Positions 23,650 to 31,040 of a stretch of DNA of 48,065 bases are shown here, one piece after another (positions within the stretch are counted from its first letter, which is position 1; each line of letters begins with the position of its first letter). Origin of the DNA: Candidatus Parcubacteria bacterium. GTDB lineage: Bacteria > Patescibacteriota > Minisyncoccia > Phycocordibacterales > UBA2100. Under the pieces are notes generated by a model that made no database searches, was not told where the DNA came from, and saw nothing but the letters and a program-made list of their open reading frames with translations. The stretch lies in the NCBI GenBank assembly GCA_003599175.1, contig QZIY01000023.1:1-48065 (forward strand), written 5' to 3'. A program made the position numbers and the translations under genes.

Positions 23650-24225
23650 TCAACTAAAAAGCCCGCGAAGTGACCAGAAAATCTGGTCGCCGAAATATGC
23701 GATCATCGAACAAAAGACGATCGTGCCGAGCCAGAGCGGGGTCATCAATTTGAAAAAAGGATAGCGTGCAATGCCGAAGGAAATCGTAAGCACGTCATTT
23801 GAAAGCGGCACAAAGGCGCCCCATCCAAAAAAGATAAGTGGCAAGAGACGCGGCTGCGTTGCGGCGAGATGCTGAATTTTTTGTTGAATCCATGCGCCCT
23901 TTTCCGGTATCAGGGCGCGTCCGTAGTAGCCAAGATGGTACGAGAGCGTGTCGCCGATCGCGACACCACTCGCAGCGATGATACCGAGAAGGAGGGGATT
24001 GAGGCCGCTCGCGGCGAGCGTTACTAAGACCACTTGGTACGGCACGGTCGTAAATGTCGATAGGCCCGAAAGGAAGGCTATGATAAAGAGGAATAGGTAA
24101 CCGTTTCCGATTCCAATATATTCGACGACTCGTTCAGGCGACGTAAAAGCAAAAATGAGCGACATTGAAACTATAAAAAGCGCAATCGATATCAACGGTG
24201 CCCATTGAATGTTTCTTTTTCGCAT
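23650..24225 (-). CDS. VTT / DedA-like (YqaA-type) membrane protein
   Basis: A 191-aa protein with about five hydrophobic segments and the VTT-domain pattern: FTTVPYQVVLVTLAASGLNPLLLG, GDTLSYHLGYYGRALI and the C-terminal FFGWGAFVPLSNDVLTISFGIARYPF. DedA/VTT proteins are implicated in lipid scrambling and membrane homeostasis. Start ATG 24225 follows a GGGAGAGG SD-like stretch; an in-frame start at 24267 is less likely. Confidence 0.8.
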   Translation of the reverse strand: MRKRNIQWAPLISIALFIVSMSLIFAFTSPERVVEYIGIGNGYLFLFIIAFLSGLSTFTTVPYQVVLVTLAASGLNPLLLGIIAASGVAIGDTLSYHLGYYGRALIPEKGAWIQQKIQHLAATQPRLLPLIFFGWGAFVPLSNDVLTISFGIARYPFFKLMTPLWLGTIVFCSMIAYFGDQIFWSLRGLFS

Positions 24226-24302
24226 AGAGAACCTCTCCCATAGTACACCGTAAAGTGGTATCAGCACTTTTCTATAAGAGTCTCATGTGCGCGATTAAGC
24301 GC

Positions 24303-24734
24303 TCATGCGGGCACGAGCATGTTTTGGATGCCTTCCGGCAGTGTCTTCTTTATCTTCCGCATTTCATTGGGATCCGTATAATCCTGCACGATCGCGACTA
24401 CGCCCTTGATCATCTCCTCGGTCTCCATATCGTACGTCATCGGGTTGATCTGCCGCTCGACTTCGCCCACAAATTCATCTTTGTTCATTTTGAGTGGCGT
24501 TTGCTGCGGCCGCCACCCTTCGTAATAAAAGCCACGGACGATCATGGGGAGCTGTGCGCCGAGGCCGAGCGCGTGCTCGGGCGTCAGGCGGTCGCGCAGC
24601 GTAGTGAGTACCGCCCGAAGCGCGAGGTATGCCTTGTTGCGGTCGTGCCAGCCGAAGCGGTCCTCGACGGCTTTCAGCATGATATTGGTTTTTTGGATGC
24701 TTGCGTCAAATGTATCCAGTGTCGTCTTTGGCAT
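24303..24734 (-). CDS. DUF2267 domain protein
   Basis: A 143-aa protein with the DUF2267 pattern: LKAVEDRFGWHDRNKAYLALRAVLTTLRDRL, then EHALGLGAQLPMIVRGFYYEGWRP and the typical C-half. It is a helical cytosolic protein of unknown function. Start ATG 24734 has TATTCT 6 nt upstream. Confidence 0.88.
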   Translation of the reverse strand: MPKTTLDTFDASIQKTNIMLKAVEDRFGWHDRNKAYLALRAVLTTLRDRLTPEHALGLGAQLPMIVRGFYYEGWRPQQTPLKMNKDEFVGEVERQINPMTYDMETEEMIKGVVAIVQDYTDPNEMRKIKKTLPEGIQNMLVPA

Positions 24735-24746
24735 CTCCCAAGAATA
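24735..24746 (-). promoter_or_regulatory. Leaderless-type promoter of the DUF2267 gene
   Basis: Minus-strand TATTCT (24741-24746), 6 nt (TGGGAG), ATG 24734. The GGGAG is too close to the ATG to act as an SD. Confidence 0.45.
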
Positions 24747-24820
24747 GTTCTATGGGTATTAATCCGAAGTGAAGTAATTGTTCATCTGTCGTTAATTGCG
24801 CAGATCCACAATGAAGATCA

Positions 24821-25483
24821 ATGGATATGCGTCAGAGATTCGTGTTCGACGACAGGTCCGCCGCCGGTGTGTTGCTTGCGGAGAAACTCTTAGAATACAA
24901 GTCCGCTCGCCCTTTGATCCTCGCGCTGCCGCGCGGAGGAGTCCCTGTGGCGTACGAGGTGGCAGTGCGTCTCGACGCACCGCTCGACACGGTCGTCGTT
25001 TGCAAAATCGGTGCACCCTTCAATCCCGAGATGGGTGTGGGCGCCGTGGCGCCTGGATCTTTGGTCTTAGACGATCCGGCTATCATGCAGCTTGGTCTTT
25101 CAAAAAGGGATCTCGATCCGATTATCGTGCGAGAGACTGAGGAAATGCAGCGGCGCAAAGCGTTGTATCGAAGCGGCGCATATGTGGATGTCGCAGCATA
25201 CGACACGATCATACTCGTCGACGATGGGCTCGCGACCGGCGTCTCCGCTCGTGTAGCGATCGAATCTCTTAGGAAGAATTCGCCGTCAAAGCGACTTATC
25301 TTTGCCACGCCGGTATGTTCGAGCGATGGCGTCGATATGATACGAAATTCTGTGGAGCGCGTGATCTGCGTGCATGAAGTTGATAACTTTATTGCGGTCG
25401 GGTATTGGTACCGCGAATTCGAGCAGACATCCGACGAAGAAGTAATCGCGCTGCTTGAGCGGGTCAACATGCTGCGCAGTTGA
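24821..25483 (+). CDS. Phosphoribosyltransferase family protein
   Basis: A 220-aa PRTase-fold protein. The start RQRFVFDDRSAAGVLLAEKL and ILALPRGGVPVAYEVA are typical of stand-alone predicted phosphoribosyltransferases. The PRPP-binding loop is TIILVDDGLATGVSAR (near residues 128-143). The substrate is unknown; members often sit next to stress or erythromycin-esterase genes. ATG 24821 or 24827 may be the start. Confidence 0.85.
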   Translation: MDMRQRFVFDDRSAAGVLLAEKLLEYKSARPLILALPRGGVPVAYEVAVRLDAPLDTVVVCKIGAPFNPEMGVGAVAPGSLVLDDPAIMQLGLSKRDLDPIIVRETEEMQRRKALYRSGAYVDVAAYDTIILVDDGLATGVSARVAIESLRKNSPSKRLIFATPVCSSDGVDMIRNSVERVICVHEVDNFIAVGYWYREFEQTSDEEVIALLERVNMLRS

Positions 25484-25589
25484 AGATACATTGCATAGTT
25501 TAAGGGTGAGTAGTGGATACTGCGAGATAGAAATACTGATACCATATATGCAAAGAGCCGCTCGAGACCGGAGGGCTGATTTTGTAGCT

Positions 25590-28250
25590 ATGCGCACACC
25601 TTGGCACGCGATTGCACTTCCCGAATTGTTTTCGCAGGTCAAAAGTTCGGCCGAAGGACTTTCGCAGACGGAGGCCGAAAAGCGCTTGTCGCAATTTGGC
25701 CCCAATGTATTGCCCGAAGAGCGCGGCCACTCGGCGCTCTGGCTTTTTGTCATGCAGTTCGCGAGCCCTCTCATGTACATCATGATCGCGGCGACTGCCG
25801 TATCTTTCGTACTTGGCAACACGACCGAAGCGATATTCATTTTTGTCGTTATGACAAGTAACGCGATCGTCGGGTTCTACCAAGAGCACAAGGCCAATCA
25901 ATCGCTCAAAATGCTCAAGTCTGTCCTCAAGCTCTCCGCGCGTGTATTGCGCGATAGCAAGGAGGCGCAGATTGAGGCGGTGAGGATCGTGCCGGGCGAC
26001 ATCATCGTGCTGCGCGCGGGCGATGAGGTGCCTGCCGACGGCCGTGTGTTGCAGGCGAAGGATTTTCGTGTGTCGGAAGCGACGCTTACGGGCGAGTCGC
26101 AGCCCGTTTTGAAGGTTGTGGGAGTTGTCGATGAGAAATCAGAAGTCGGAGATCGCACCAATATGGTCTTTATGGGCACGATCGTCGAGAGTGGATCGGC
26201 GACGGCGATTGTGACCGCAACAGGTGCTGACACCGAATACGGCGATATTGTCGCGCTCCTCAAAGAAACACCCGAAGAAAATACGCCGCTTCAGAAAATG
26301 GTCGTGTGGCTGTCGAAATTTATCGGCCTCTTTATCACGGTCGTCGTCACATTTATTGCGCTGCAAGGTTACCTTGCCGGTCATGATTTCAAAACGATTT
26401 TCGAGAGCGCACTCGCGCTGTTCGTCTCCGCAATTCCGGAAGGTCTCTTACCCGGTATCACGATCGTCCTCGTTCTCGGCATGCGCCGCATTTTGCATGA
26501 ACGTGGCTTGGTGCGCCGCTTGGCAGCTACAGAGACGCTCGGAGGTGTCACCGTCATCTGCACCGACAAAACAGGTACGCTCACGCTCGGTAATATGGCG
26601 GCCTCGATTGTGCTCACGGGCGAGGGCCCTCATATCTTCGAGCAAACGGACGGCACAGCGCTTTCGGAATCCGTACGGATGAGTGCAAAAATCGCTGTGA
26701 TGGCGACGGATGCGTTTGTCGAAAATCCGGGTGCATCGTACGACCAGATCGTCATCCGCGGCTCCATGACTGAGCAGGCGCTCCTCAAGATGGCGGTGCG
26801 CAGCGGGATTGATCCGTACGCGATCACACAGGAAGAGCATGTCGTGGATTCTTTACTATTCTCATCCGATCGCAAGTATGCGGCGTGGCTCCGTAAGGCT
26901 GGGACAGGTAATGTGCTCTATGTGCTGGGTGCACCGGAAGTGATCGTCGAGCGGGTCACCTCGTTTATGACCCCAAAGGGCGAACAAAAGGCGGAAGGTG
27001 CCGCGTATAAAGCACTCCTGGCGCAGAAAGACGGACTGGTGGCGAAGGGTTATCGCGTGGTTGCGTGTGCGTATAAAACGGTAGGTGAGAATGGCGCGCA
27101 GGATCTTGAAAAAGCGTCGCATCACCTCACGCTTGCGGGCTTTATCGCGATCTCCGATCCGGTGCGAAGCGACGTACCCGCCGCATTCGAAAAAACGAAA
27201 CGCGCGGGTATCCGCACCGTGATCATTACCGGCGATCACTACAAAACCGCCGTTTCGGTCGCAGAGAAAATCGGCATGCACATCCACAAAGATGCGGTCT
27301 TGGAAGGTCACCAGATCGAGGCGATGTCCGACAAAGAATTACAGGAGAAAACGCGTACGATACTCCTCTATGCGCGTGTATCGCCGCGCCACAAGCTTCG
27401 CATCGTGCAGGCACTGCAGCGCGAAGGGGAAGTCGTGGCGATGCTGGGTGATGGTGTCAACGACGCGCCGGCCTTGAAGACGGCCGACATCGGCGTCGCT
27501 GTCGATACTCGTGTCTCTGCCGCGCGCGAGGTTGCCGACATCGTGCTTCTCGATGGCGGCTTTGGCACGATCATCCGCGCGATCGAACAGGGCCGTATTA
27601 TTTTCCAAAACATTCGCAAAGTCTTTCTTTACCTTATCACCCAGGATTTTTCGCAGTTCTTTGTCTTTATCACAGCGATCTTCCTGGGGCTGCCGCTCCC
27701 GGTCATTGCGGCGCAGCTTCTTTTGGTCAATCTCGTTGAGAGCGGCCTTCCTGACCTTGCGCTTACGACAGAGCAGGAGAAAGAAGGGATCATGGACGAG
27801 CCGCCGCGCAATCCAAAAGAATCAATCCTCAATCAGGTGTCGCGCTGGTGGATGCTCTCGGTCTTTTTGATCAGTGGCGGCATTGCGCTCATCTTCTATA
27901 TCACCTCACTCCAATTTTTCGACATCGAGACGACACGCACCATGCTCATGGTCTTCCTCTGCGTCGAATCGCTCCTCTTGGTCTTTTCGATGCGCTCGTT
28001 TGCGCGCGGCATCATTCGCCACGATATTTTCTCGAACCGTATTCTCACCTGGGCGGTCATTGTTAGCTCGATCCTGGTACTCGCGTCTGTGTATATGCCG
28101 TCGCTTCAACATATTCTTCAGACGGTGCCGCTTTCCGGTGGGCAGTGGGTGGCGATCATTGTCGCCAACGTGTGCGAAATTCTCCTGATCGATCGATTGA
28201 AGCTCCACTTCTTCCGCAGCCGTTCGACCACGGTAATGCAGGTTGCGTAA
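25590..28250 (+). CDS. P-type cation-transporting ATPase
   Basis: An 886-aa P2-type ATPase. In order: N-terminal cation ATPase domain (PWHAIALPELFS...EGLSQTEAEKRL), actuator TGES at about 167-170, TM4 SAIPEGLLPG near 283, phosphorylation site DKTGTLT with Asp326, nucleotide-binding domain, hinge GDGVNDAP near 620, and TM5-TM6 ending NLVESGLPDLAL. It moves a cation (Ca2+, Mn2+, Mg2+ or Na+/K+) at ATP cost; the ion cannot be read with certainty. ATG 25590 fits family N-termini; in-frame starts at 25455 and 25548 extend it. Confidence 0.9.
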   Translation: MRTPWHAIALPELFSQVKSSAEGLSQTEAEKRLSQFGPNVLPEERGHSALWLFVMQFASPLMYIMIAATAVSFVLGNTTEAIFIFVVMTSNAIVGFYQEHKANQSLKMLKSVLKLSARVLRDSKEAQIEAVRIVPGDIIVLRAGDEVPADGRVLQAKDFRVSEATLTGESQPVLKVVGVVDEKSEVGDRTNMVFMGTIVESGSATAIVTATGADTEYGDIVALLKETPEENTPLQKMVVWLSKFIGLFITVVVTFIALQGYLAGHDFKTIFESALALFVSAIPEGLLPGITIVLVLGMRRILHERGLVRRLAATETLGGVTVICTDKTGTLTLGNMAASIVLTGEGPHIFEQTDGTALSESVRMSAKIAVMATDAFVENPGASYDQIVIRGSMTEQALLKMAVRSGIDPYAITQEEHVVDSLLFSSDRKYAAWLRKAGTGNVLYVLGAPEVIVERVTSFMTPKGEQKAEGAAYKALLAQKDGLVAKGYRVVACAYKTVGENGAQDLEKASHHLTLAGFIAISDPVRSDVPAAFEKTKRAGIRTVIITGDHYKTAVSVAEKIGMHIHKDAVLEGHQIEAMSDKELQEKTRTILLYARVSPRHKLRIVQALQREGEVVAMLGDGVNDAPALKTADIGVAVDTRVSAAREVADIVLLDGGFGTIIRAIEQGRIIFQNIRKVFLYLITQDFSQFFVFITAIFLGLPLPVIAAQLLLVNLVESGLPDLALTTEQEKEGIMDEPPRNPKESILNQVSRWWMLSVFLISGGIALIFYITSLQFFDIETTRTMLMVFLCVESLLLVFSMRSFARGIIRHDIFSNRILTWAVIVSSILVLASVYMPSLQHILQTVPLSGGQWVAIIVANVCEILLIDRLKLHFFRSRSTTVMQVA

Positions 28251-28258
28251 CACGCATC

Positions 28259-28294
28259 CTTTATTTGTTTATTTAGCTAAATAAACAAATAAAG
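28259..28294. repeat. 36-bp perfect palindrome after the P-type ATPase
   Basis: Arms CTTTATTTGTTTATTT and AAATAAACAAATAAAG meet at a central AGCT, so the whole 36 bp is self-complementary. It is A/T-rich, starts 9 bp after the ATPase stop and probably works as a bidirectional terminator or a boundary of the DGR segment. Confidence 0.85.
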
Positions 28295-28540
28295 GGAGTT
28301 GTCCAATCAACGACAAGGGGAGTCCTTGTCCAACACCGATTGCGCTTGACCCTTGAATTCACCGGCGAATTCACCGGCGTGAGCTTGCTTTTTCATAAAG
28401 TTATATTATAATTAAAAGAGGTCTTTGAGAATTGTTGCCACGGCTGAAAGCGCCCGATATTCGGGCTTTTTCCGCTGTGGCAAAACCAAATGGCAATGCC
28501 TGAAACGTCATCCCGACGACAGCAAAAAGGAGGCTGTCTT
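28295..28540 (+). promoter_or_regulatory. Promoter and structured 5' leader of the DGR target gene
   Basis: It contains GACAAGG-GGAGT-CCTTGTC (about 28311-28329), a tandem pair of GAATTCACCGGC (about 28356-28379), a promoter TTGCTT (28385-28390) - 16 nt - TATAAT (28407-28412), and a leader of about 120 nt. The leader holds a long hairpin (28435-28483) with an inner GCCCGA-TAT-TCGGGC stem followed by TTTTT, which is terminator-like and could attenuate transcription. It ends in a strong SD, AAGGAGG, 7 nt before ATG 28541. Confidence 0.7.
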
Positions 28541-29164
28541 ATGACGGCAAATACTGTCACCGACGGCGAAATCAACGACCGGCTCGACGGCAAGTTCGCC
28601 GACCTCAAGCGCCGCATCCGCGAAGGTACGCTCCCACTCGGCCCGGTCGCCGACGCGGTGCAGAACATCATCGAAGGGCGTTTCAAGCGCTCCGATCTGC
28701 TCGTCTTCGTGGGTATCGTGAAGCTGAAGGCGGTCAAGCGCTTCGTAGTCGCCGACCACTTCAAGGAAGGCGTCGCTGCAGGCGGTCGCCCCATCGCCTG
28801 GCTCGGTAGCAACTTCCAGCACCACTTCGGCGATGTCGTCGAAGAAGACGTGCCGGGGCGCACGATCAACGTCTGGCAGCTGGCGAAGTATTCCCGCGAT
28901 CCAGCAATCATTGCCGACCTCGGCGGTGAAGAAAAACCGGAGCTGCAGATCCATCTTGCCCATATGTGGCAGATGATGGAGCTCGGCGAGAAGGCGCACT
29001 GCCGCATCGATGTCTATGCCAACTTCGGCTACAAGATCTCGCCCAAAGACGGCAAGCTGTGGGTCCCGGGCTGGGGCGTCGGCGGCGGCGGGCTCCGCGT
29101 CGAGGCGCGTTCGTCTTCCTATCCGTATGAGTGGTACGACGGCGGTCGGGTCTCCGGCGGCTGA
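28541..29164 (+). CDS. DGR target (variable) protein
   Basis: A 207-aa protein. The N-terminus (TDGEINDRLDGKFADLKRRI...VQNIIEGRF) is a charged helical module I associate with DGR targets and similar proteins in CPR genomes. The middle has no recognised motif. The C-terminal 35 residues (173-207) are encoded by the variable repeat: ten residues (177, 179, 181, 184, 186, 190, 194, 196, 199, 202; now Gly, Arg or Tyr) correspond to nine Asn codons and one Lys codon in the template. There is no signal peptide or membrane segment, so it is cytoplasmic or exported by another route. The start is set by AAGGAGG-N7-ATG. Confidence 0.9.
   Translation: MTANTVTDGEINDRLDGKFADLKRRIREGTLPLGPVADAVQNIIEGRFKRSDLLVFVGIVKLKAVKRFVVADHFKEGVAAGGRPIAWLGSNFQHHFGDVVEEDVPGRTINVWQLAKYSRDPAIIADLGGEEKPELQIHLAHMWQMMELGEKAHCRIDVYANFGYKISPKDGKLWVPGWGVGGGGLRVEARSSSYPYEWYDGGRVSGG
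29057..29162 (+). repeat. DGR variable repeat (VR)
   Basis: A 106-bp copy of the template at 29484-29589. The two align without gaps and differ at 17 positions, every one an A in the template: AA to GG five times, AA to CG twice, A to T three times. All non-adenine positions are identical. It ends at the first base of the stop codon TGA (29162-29164). Confidence 0.97.
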
Positions 29165-29483
29165 TCCTTCAACCTTCTGTCCTCCTGAACCTTGGACCCT
29201 CTGAATCTTTGCGCTTGCGCGCAGGAAACGGAGGGTCCTTTTGTTTTGGTACAATCGAAAACGAGGATGTTGGGTCGCGGCGGCTACGGTTTCCGCGTGA
29301 CGCCTCGGGTATTCGCACTGTCAGAATCGTCTCGGGTACGCTTGAGATGAGCGCACATGCGAATGTTCAATAAAAAAAGAATAGGATCGGTACGCCGCAT
29401 CAGCGAGCTTCGATGCTCCAAATGAGATTCAGCGATGAGAGTATTCAAATCGTGGTGGCATAGAGGGCGCGGCGTACGAATGT
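29165..29483. other. Non-coding spacer between VR and TR
   Basis: Apart from the VR-distal hairpin I see no gene. A possible promoter TTGAGA (29342-29347) - 18 nt - TTCAAT (29366-29371) could drive the template RNA. Around 29278-29292 the sequence CGGCGGCTACGGTTT resembles the TR 3' edge (CGGCGGCTATCGGTTT), perhaps a remnant. Confidence 0.45.
29194..29246 (+). terminator. Hairpin downstream of VR (terminator or DGR cruciform)
   Basis: GGACCCTC (29194-29201) pairs with GAGGGTCC (29231-29238); inside lies GCGC-TT-GCGC (29211-29220). TTTTGTTTT follows. It can end the target mRNA; it also sits where some DGRs carry a target-recognition hairpin, about 32 bp after VR. Confidence 0.7.
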
Positions 29484-29589
29484 CTGTGGGTCCCGAACTG
29501 GAACGTCAACGGCGGCAAGCTCAACGTCGAGGCGAATTCGTCTTCCAATCCGAATGAGTGGAACGACGGCAATCGGGTCTCCGGCGGCT
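29484..29589 (+). repeat. DGR template repeat (TR)
   Basis: A 106-bp template. Read in the VR frame it is full of AAC/AAT codons (N-W-N-V-N-G-G-K-L-N and later N-P-N-E-W-N-D-G-N), the hallmark of adenine-targeted templates. It has no start codon of its own. Its 3' end CGGGTCTCCGGCGGCT is identical in VR and would include the initiation-of-homing region. Confidence 0.97.
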
Positions 29590-29599
29590 ATCGGTTTTT

Positions 29600-29626
29600 C
29601 TCCCGCACTTACCGTGCGGGAGTTTT
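29600..29626 (+). terminator. Hairpin with T-run just after TR
   Basis: CTCCCGCAC (29600-29608) pairs with GTGCGGGAG (29614-29622), loop TTACC, then TTTT. It points to termination of the plus-strand template RNA. On the minus strand it overlaps the avd stop but is followed by A residues, so it would not end avd mRNA. Confidence 0.75.
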
Positions 29627-30002
29627 CGCTTCGAGCCCCTTCTTCCATCCTCCGATCATGCGCCCGAGCTCGTCCGTCTTTTCCGAGATGAGCACATATT
29701 TTTTGTTGTCCAAAGCATGGAGTTCCCATGCGATACGGAGAAAGAATTTCAAGAGATCGGTTTTCCGCACCGCAATCAGGATTGTTGGTAGTTTGTCCTG
29801 CTTGCTCTGGTAGCTTGCGACGAACAAGCATTCCAGAATCTGAATGAACGTCGCGTCTATTTTGTCTCCCAGCGTATAGCGTGATCCTTTGGGAAAATCA
29901 TTCCGGTATCCTTGCCACAGCTTGTATACTGCAACCGTATGCTCAACGACAGGCAACAACCGGATAGCAGGGGGGGGGATTCGAAGAGTTCAATTCTTTC
30001 AT
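29609..30002 (-). CDS. avd: DGR accessory protein Avd (four-helix bundle), frame broken at C9
   Basis: The protein has the bAvd/four-helix-bundle pattern: LPVVEHTVAVYKLWQGYRNDF, FPKGSRYTLGDKIDATFIQILECLFVAS, LLKFFLRIAWELHALDNKKYVLIS, GRMIGGWKKGLE. Avd forms a basic pentamer that binds the RT and template RNA. As written, the frame begins only at TTG 29959 (116 aa). With one base fewer in the C9 run (29970-29978) it would start at ATG 30002 and give 130 aa (MKELNSSNPPP...). TATTGT lies 7 nt before that ATG. It lies opposite to and divergent from the RT, overlapping its 5' end, and runs toward TR. Confidence 0.85.
29925..29938 (+). promoter_or_regulatory. Promoter of the DGR reverse transcriptase
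   Basis: TATACT (29925-29930), 8 nt, ATG 29939. It is the same leaderless layout as hicB and the ABC-F leader, supporting ATG 29939 as the RT start. Confidence 0.55.
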
Positions 30003-31022
30003 CCATACGACAATATCATTTCCATCGAAAATCTGCTCGGGGCGTGGGAGGAGTTCAGAAGAGGGAAGCGCAAGAAGCAGGACGTGCAAGAATTCCAGCA
30101 TTCTCTGATGGACAACATCCTGACATTGCATCGTGAATTGAAAGAGGGAACATACAAGCACGGCTCATACAAAGCCTTCAAAATCAACGACCCCAAACCC
30201 CGCGATATCCACAAAGCGACAGTACGCGATCGGCTCGTGCATCACGCGATCTATCGGCAACTCTACCAATTCTTCGACCGCACCTTCATCGCGGACTCGT
30301 ATTCGTGCAGGCAGGGTAAGGGCACCCACAAAGCGCTGAACCGCTTCCGCGAATTCGCGTACAAAGTGTCAAGGAATCACACGAAGACGTGCTGGGTATT
30401 GAAATGCGACATAAAGAAATTTTTCGCCTCGATCGACCAGACAATTCTTCTCTCGATCATCTCTTTATACACCCCCGATCAAAGAATCAAGGATCTCATC
30501 AAAGAAATTATGAGCAGCTTTTGTTCCTGCTGTATGACCCGTACATTATGGCCGATCGGTCAAAATATACGTATGCGGCACAAGGGCTTGCCGCTCGGGA
30601 ATCTGACGAGTCAATTATTGGTCAATGTCTATATGAACGAGTTTGATCAGTACATGAAGCATAAACTAAAAGCGAAACACTATATCCGCTATGCAGACGA
30701 CTTCGTTATTCTTTCGCGCGACAAACAGGAACTGCAACGAATAGGGCGATATATCGCCCTCTTCTTGCGCCAACGCCTGAAGCTCGAATTGCATCCTGAC
30801 AAAGTATTTATCAAGACGTTCGCCTCCGGTGTCGACTTCCTCGGGTGGATTCATTTTCCGGATCATCGGGTGCTGCGGACGAGTACGAAGCGGCGGATGG
30901 TGAAGCGCACTGAAGGAGCGGACGAGGAAAGTCCGACGTTACGGTCTTATCTTGGGTTGCTCAAACATGGGAATGCGGGGAAGCTTTCGGCGTGGATGCG
31001 GAAGGCCGCGAGATTTCAATAA
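29939..31022 (+). CDS. DGR reverse transcriptase, frame broken at G9
   Basis: A DGR/group II-type RT of about 350-360 aa. Visible are YDNIISIENLLGAWEEFRRGKRKK (N-terminal), RDRLVHHAIY, SYSCRQGKGTHKAL, DIKKFFASID, the DGR-diagnostic LPLGNLTSQLLVN (SQ in motif 4), RYADDFVIL (catalytic YADD) and FLGWIHFPDHRVLR. It copies TR RNA into adenine-mutagenised cDNA that replaces VR. The catalytic frame has no ATG before residue 73 and reaches back only to TTG 29889. ATG 29939 with its TATACT box lies in another frame, joined to the RT if the G9 run (29970-29978) loses one G (360 aa). Confidence 0.93.
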
Positions 31023-31040
31023 AAGGCGTTACCTTTTATT
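31018..31040. terminator. Bidirectional hairpin between RT and aldehyde dehydrogenase
   Basis: AATAAAAGG (31018-31026) pairs with CCTTTTATT (31032-31040), loop CGTTA, between two convergent genes. The stem overlaps both stop regions. Confidence 0.5.

Larger units (their letters stand above)
29378..29626 (+). ncRNA. Putative DGR template RNA
   Basis: If transcription starts from the TTGAGA/TTCAAT promoter and stops at the hairpin with T-run at 29600-29626, an RNA of about 250 nt containing TR results. Both ends are predictions. In the Bordetella phage DGR, sequence downstream of TR is also needed, so the functional RNA may run on beyond the hairpin. Confidence 0.4.

Noticed and set aside
28300-28400. 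CRISPR-like repeat from GAATTCACCGGC pair
   Set aside because: Only two tandem copies without spacers and no cas genes in the window.
29558-29791. Plus-strand open frame overlapping TR and the 3' half of avd
   Set aside because: It has no family similarity, lies antisense to the well-supported avd frame and has no start signal.
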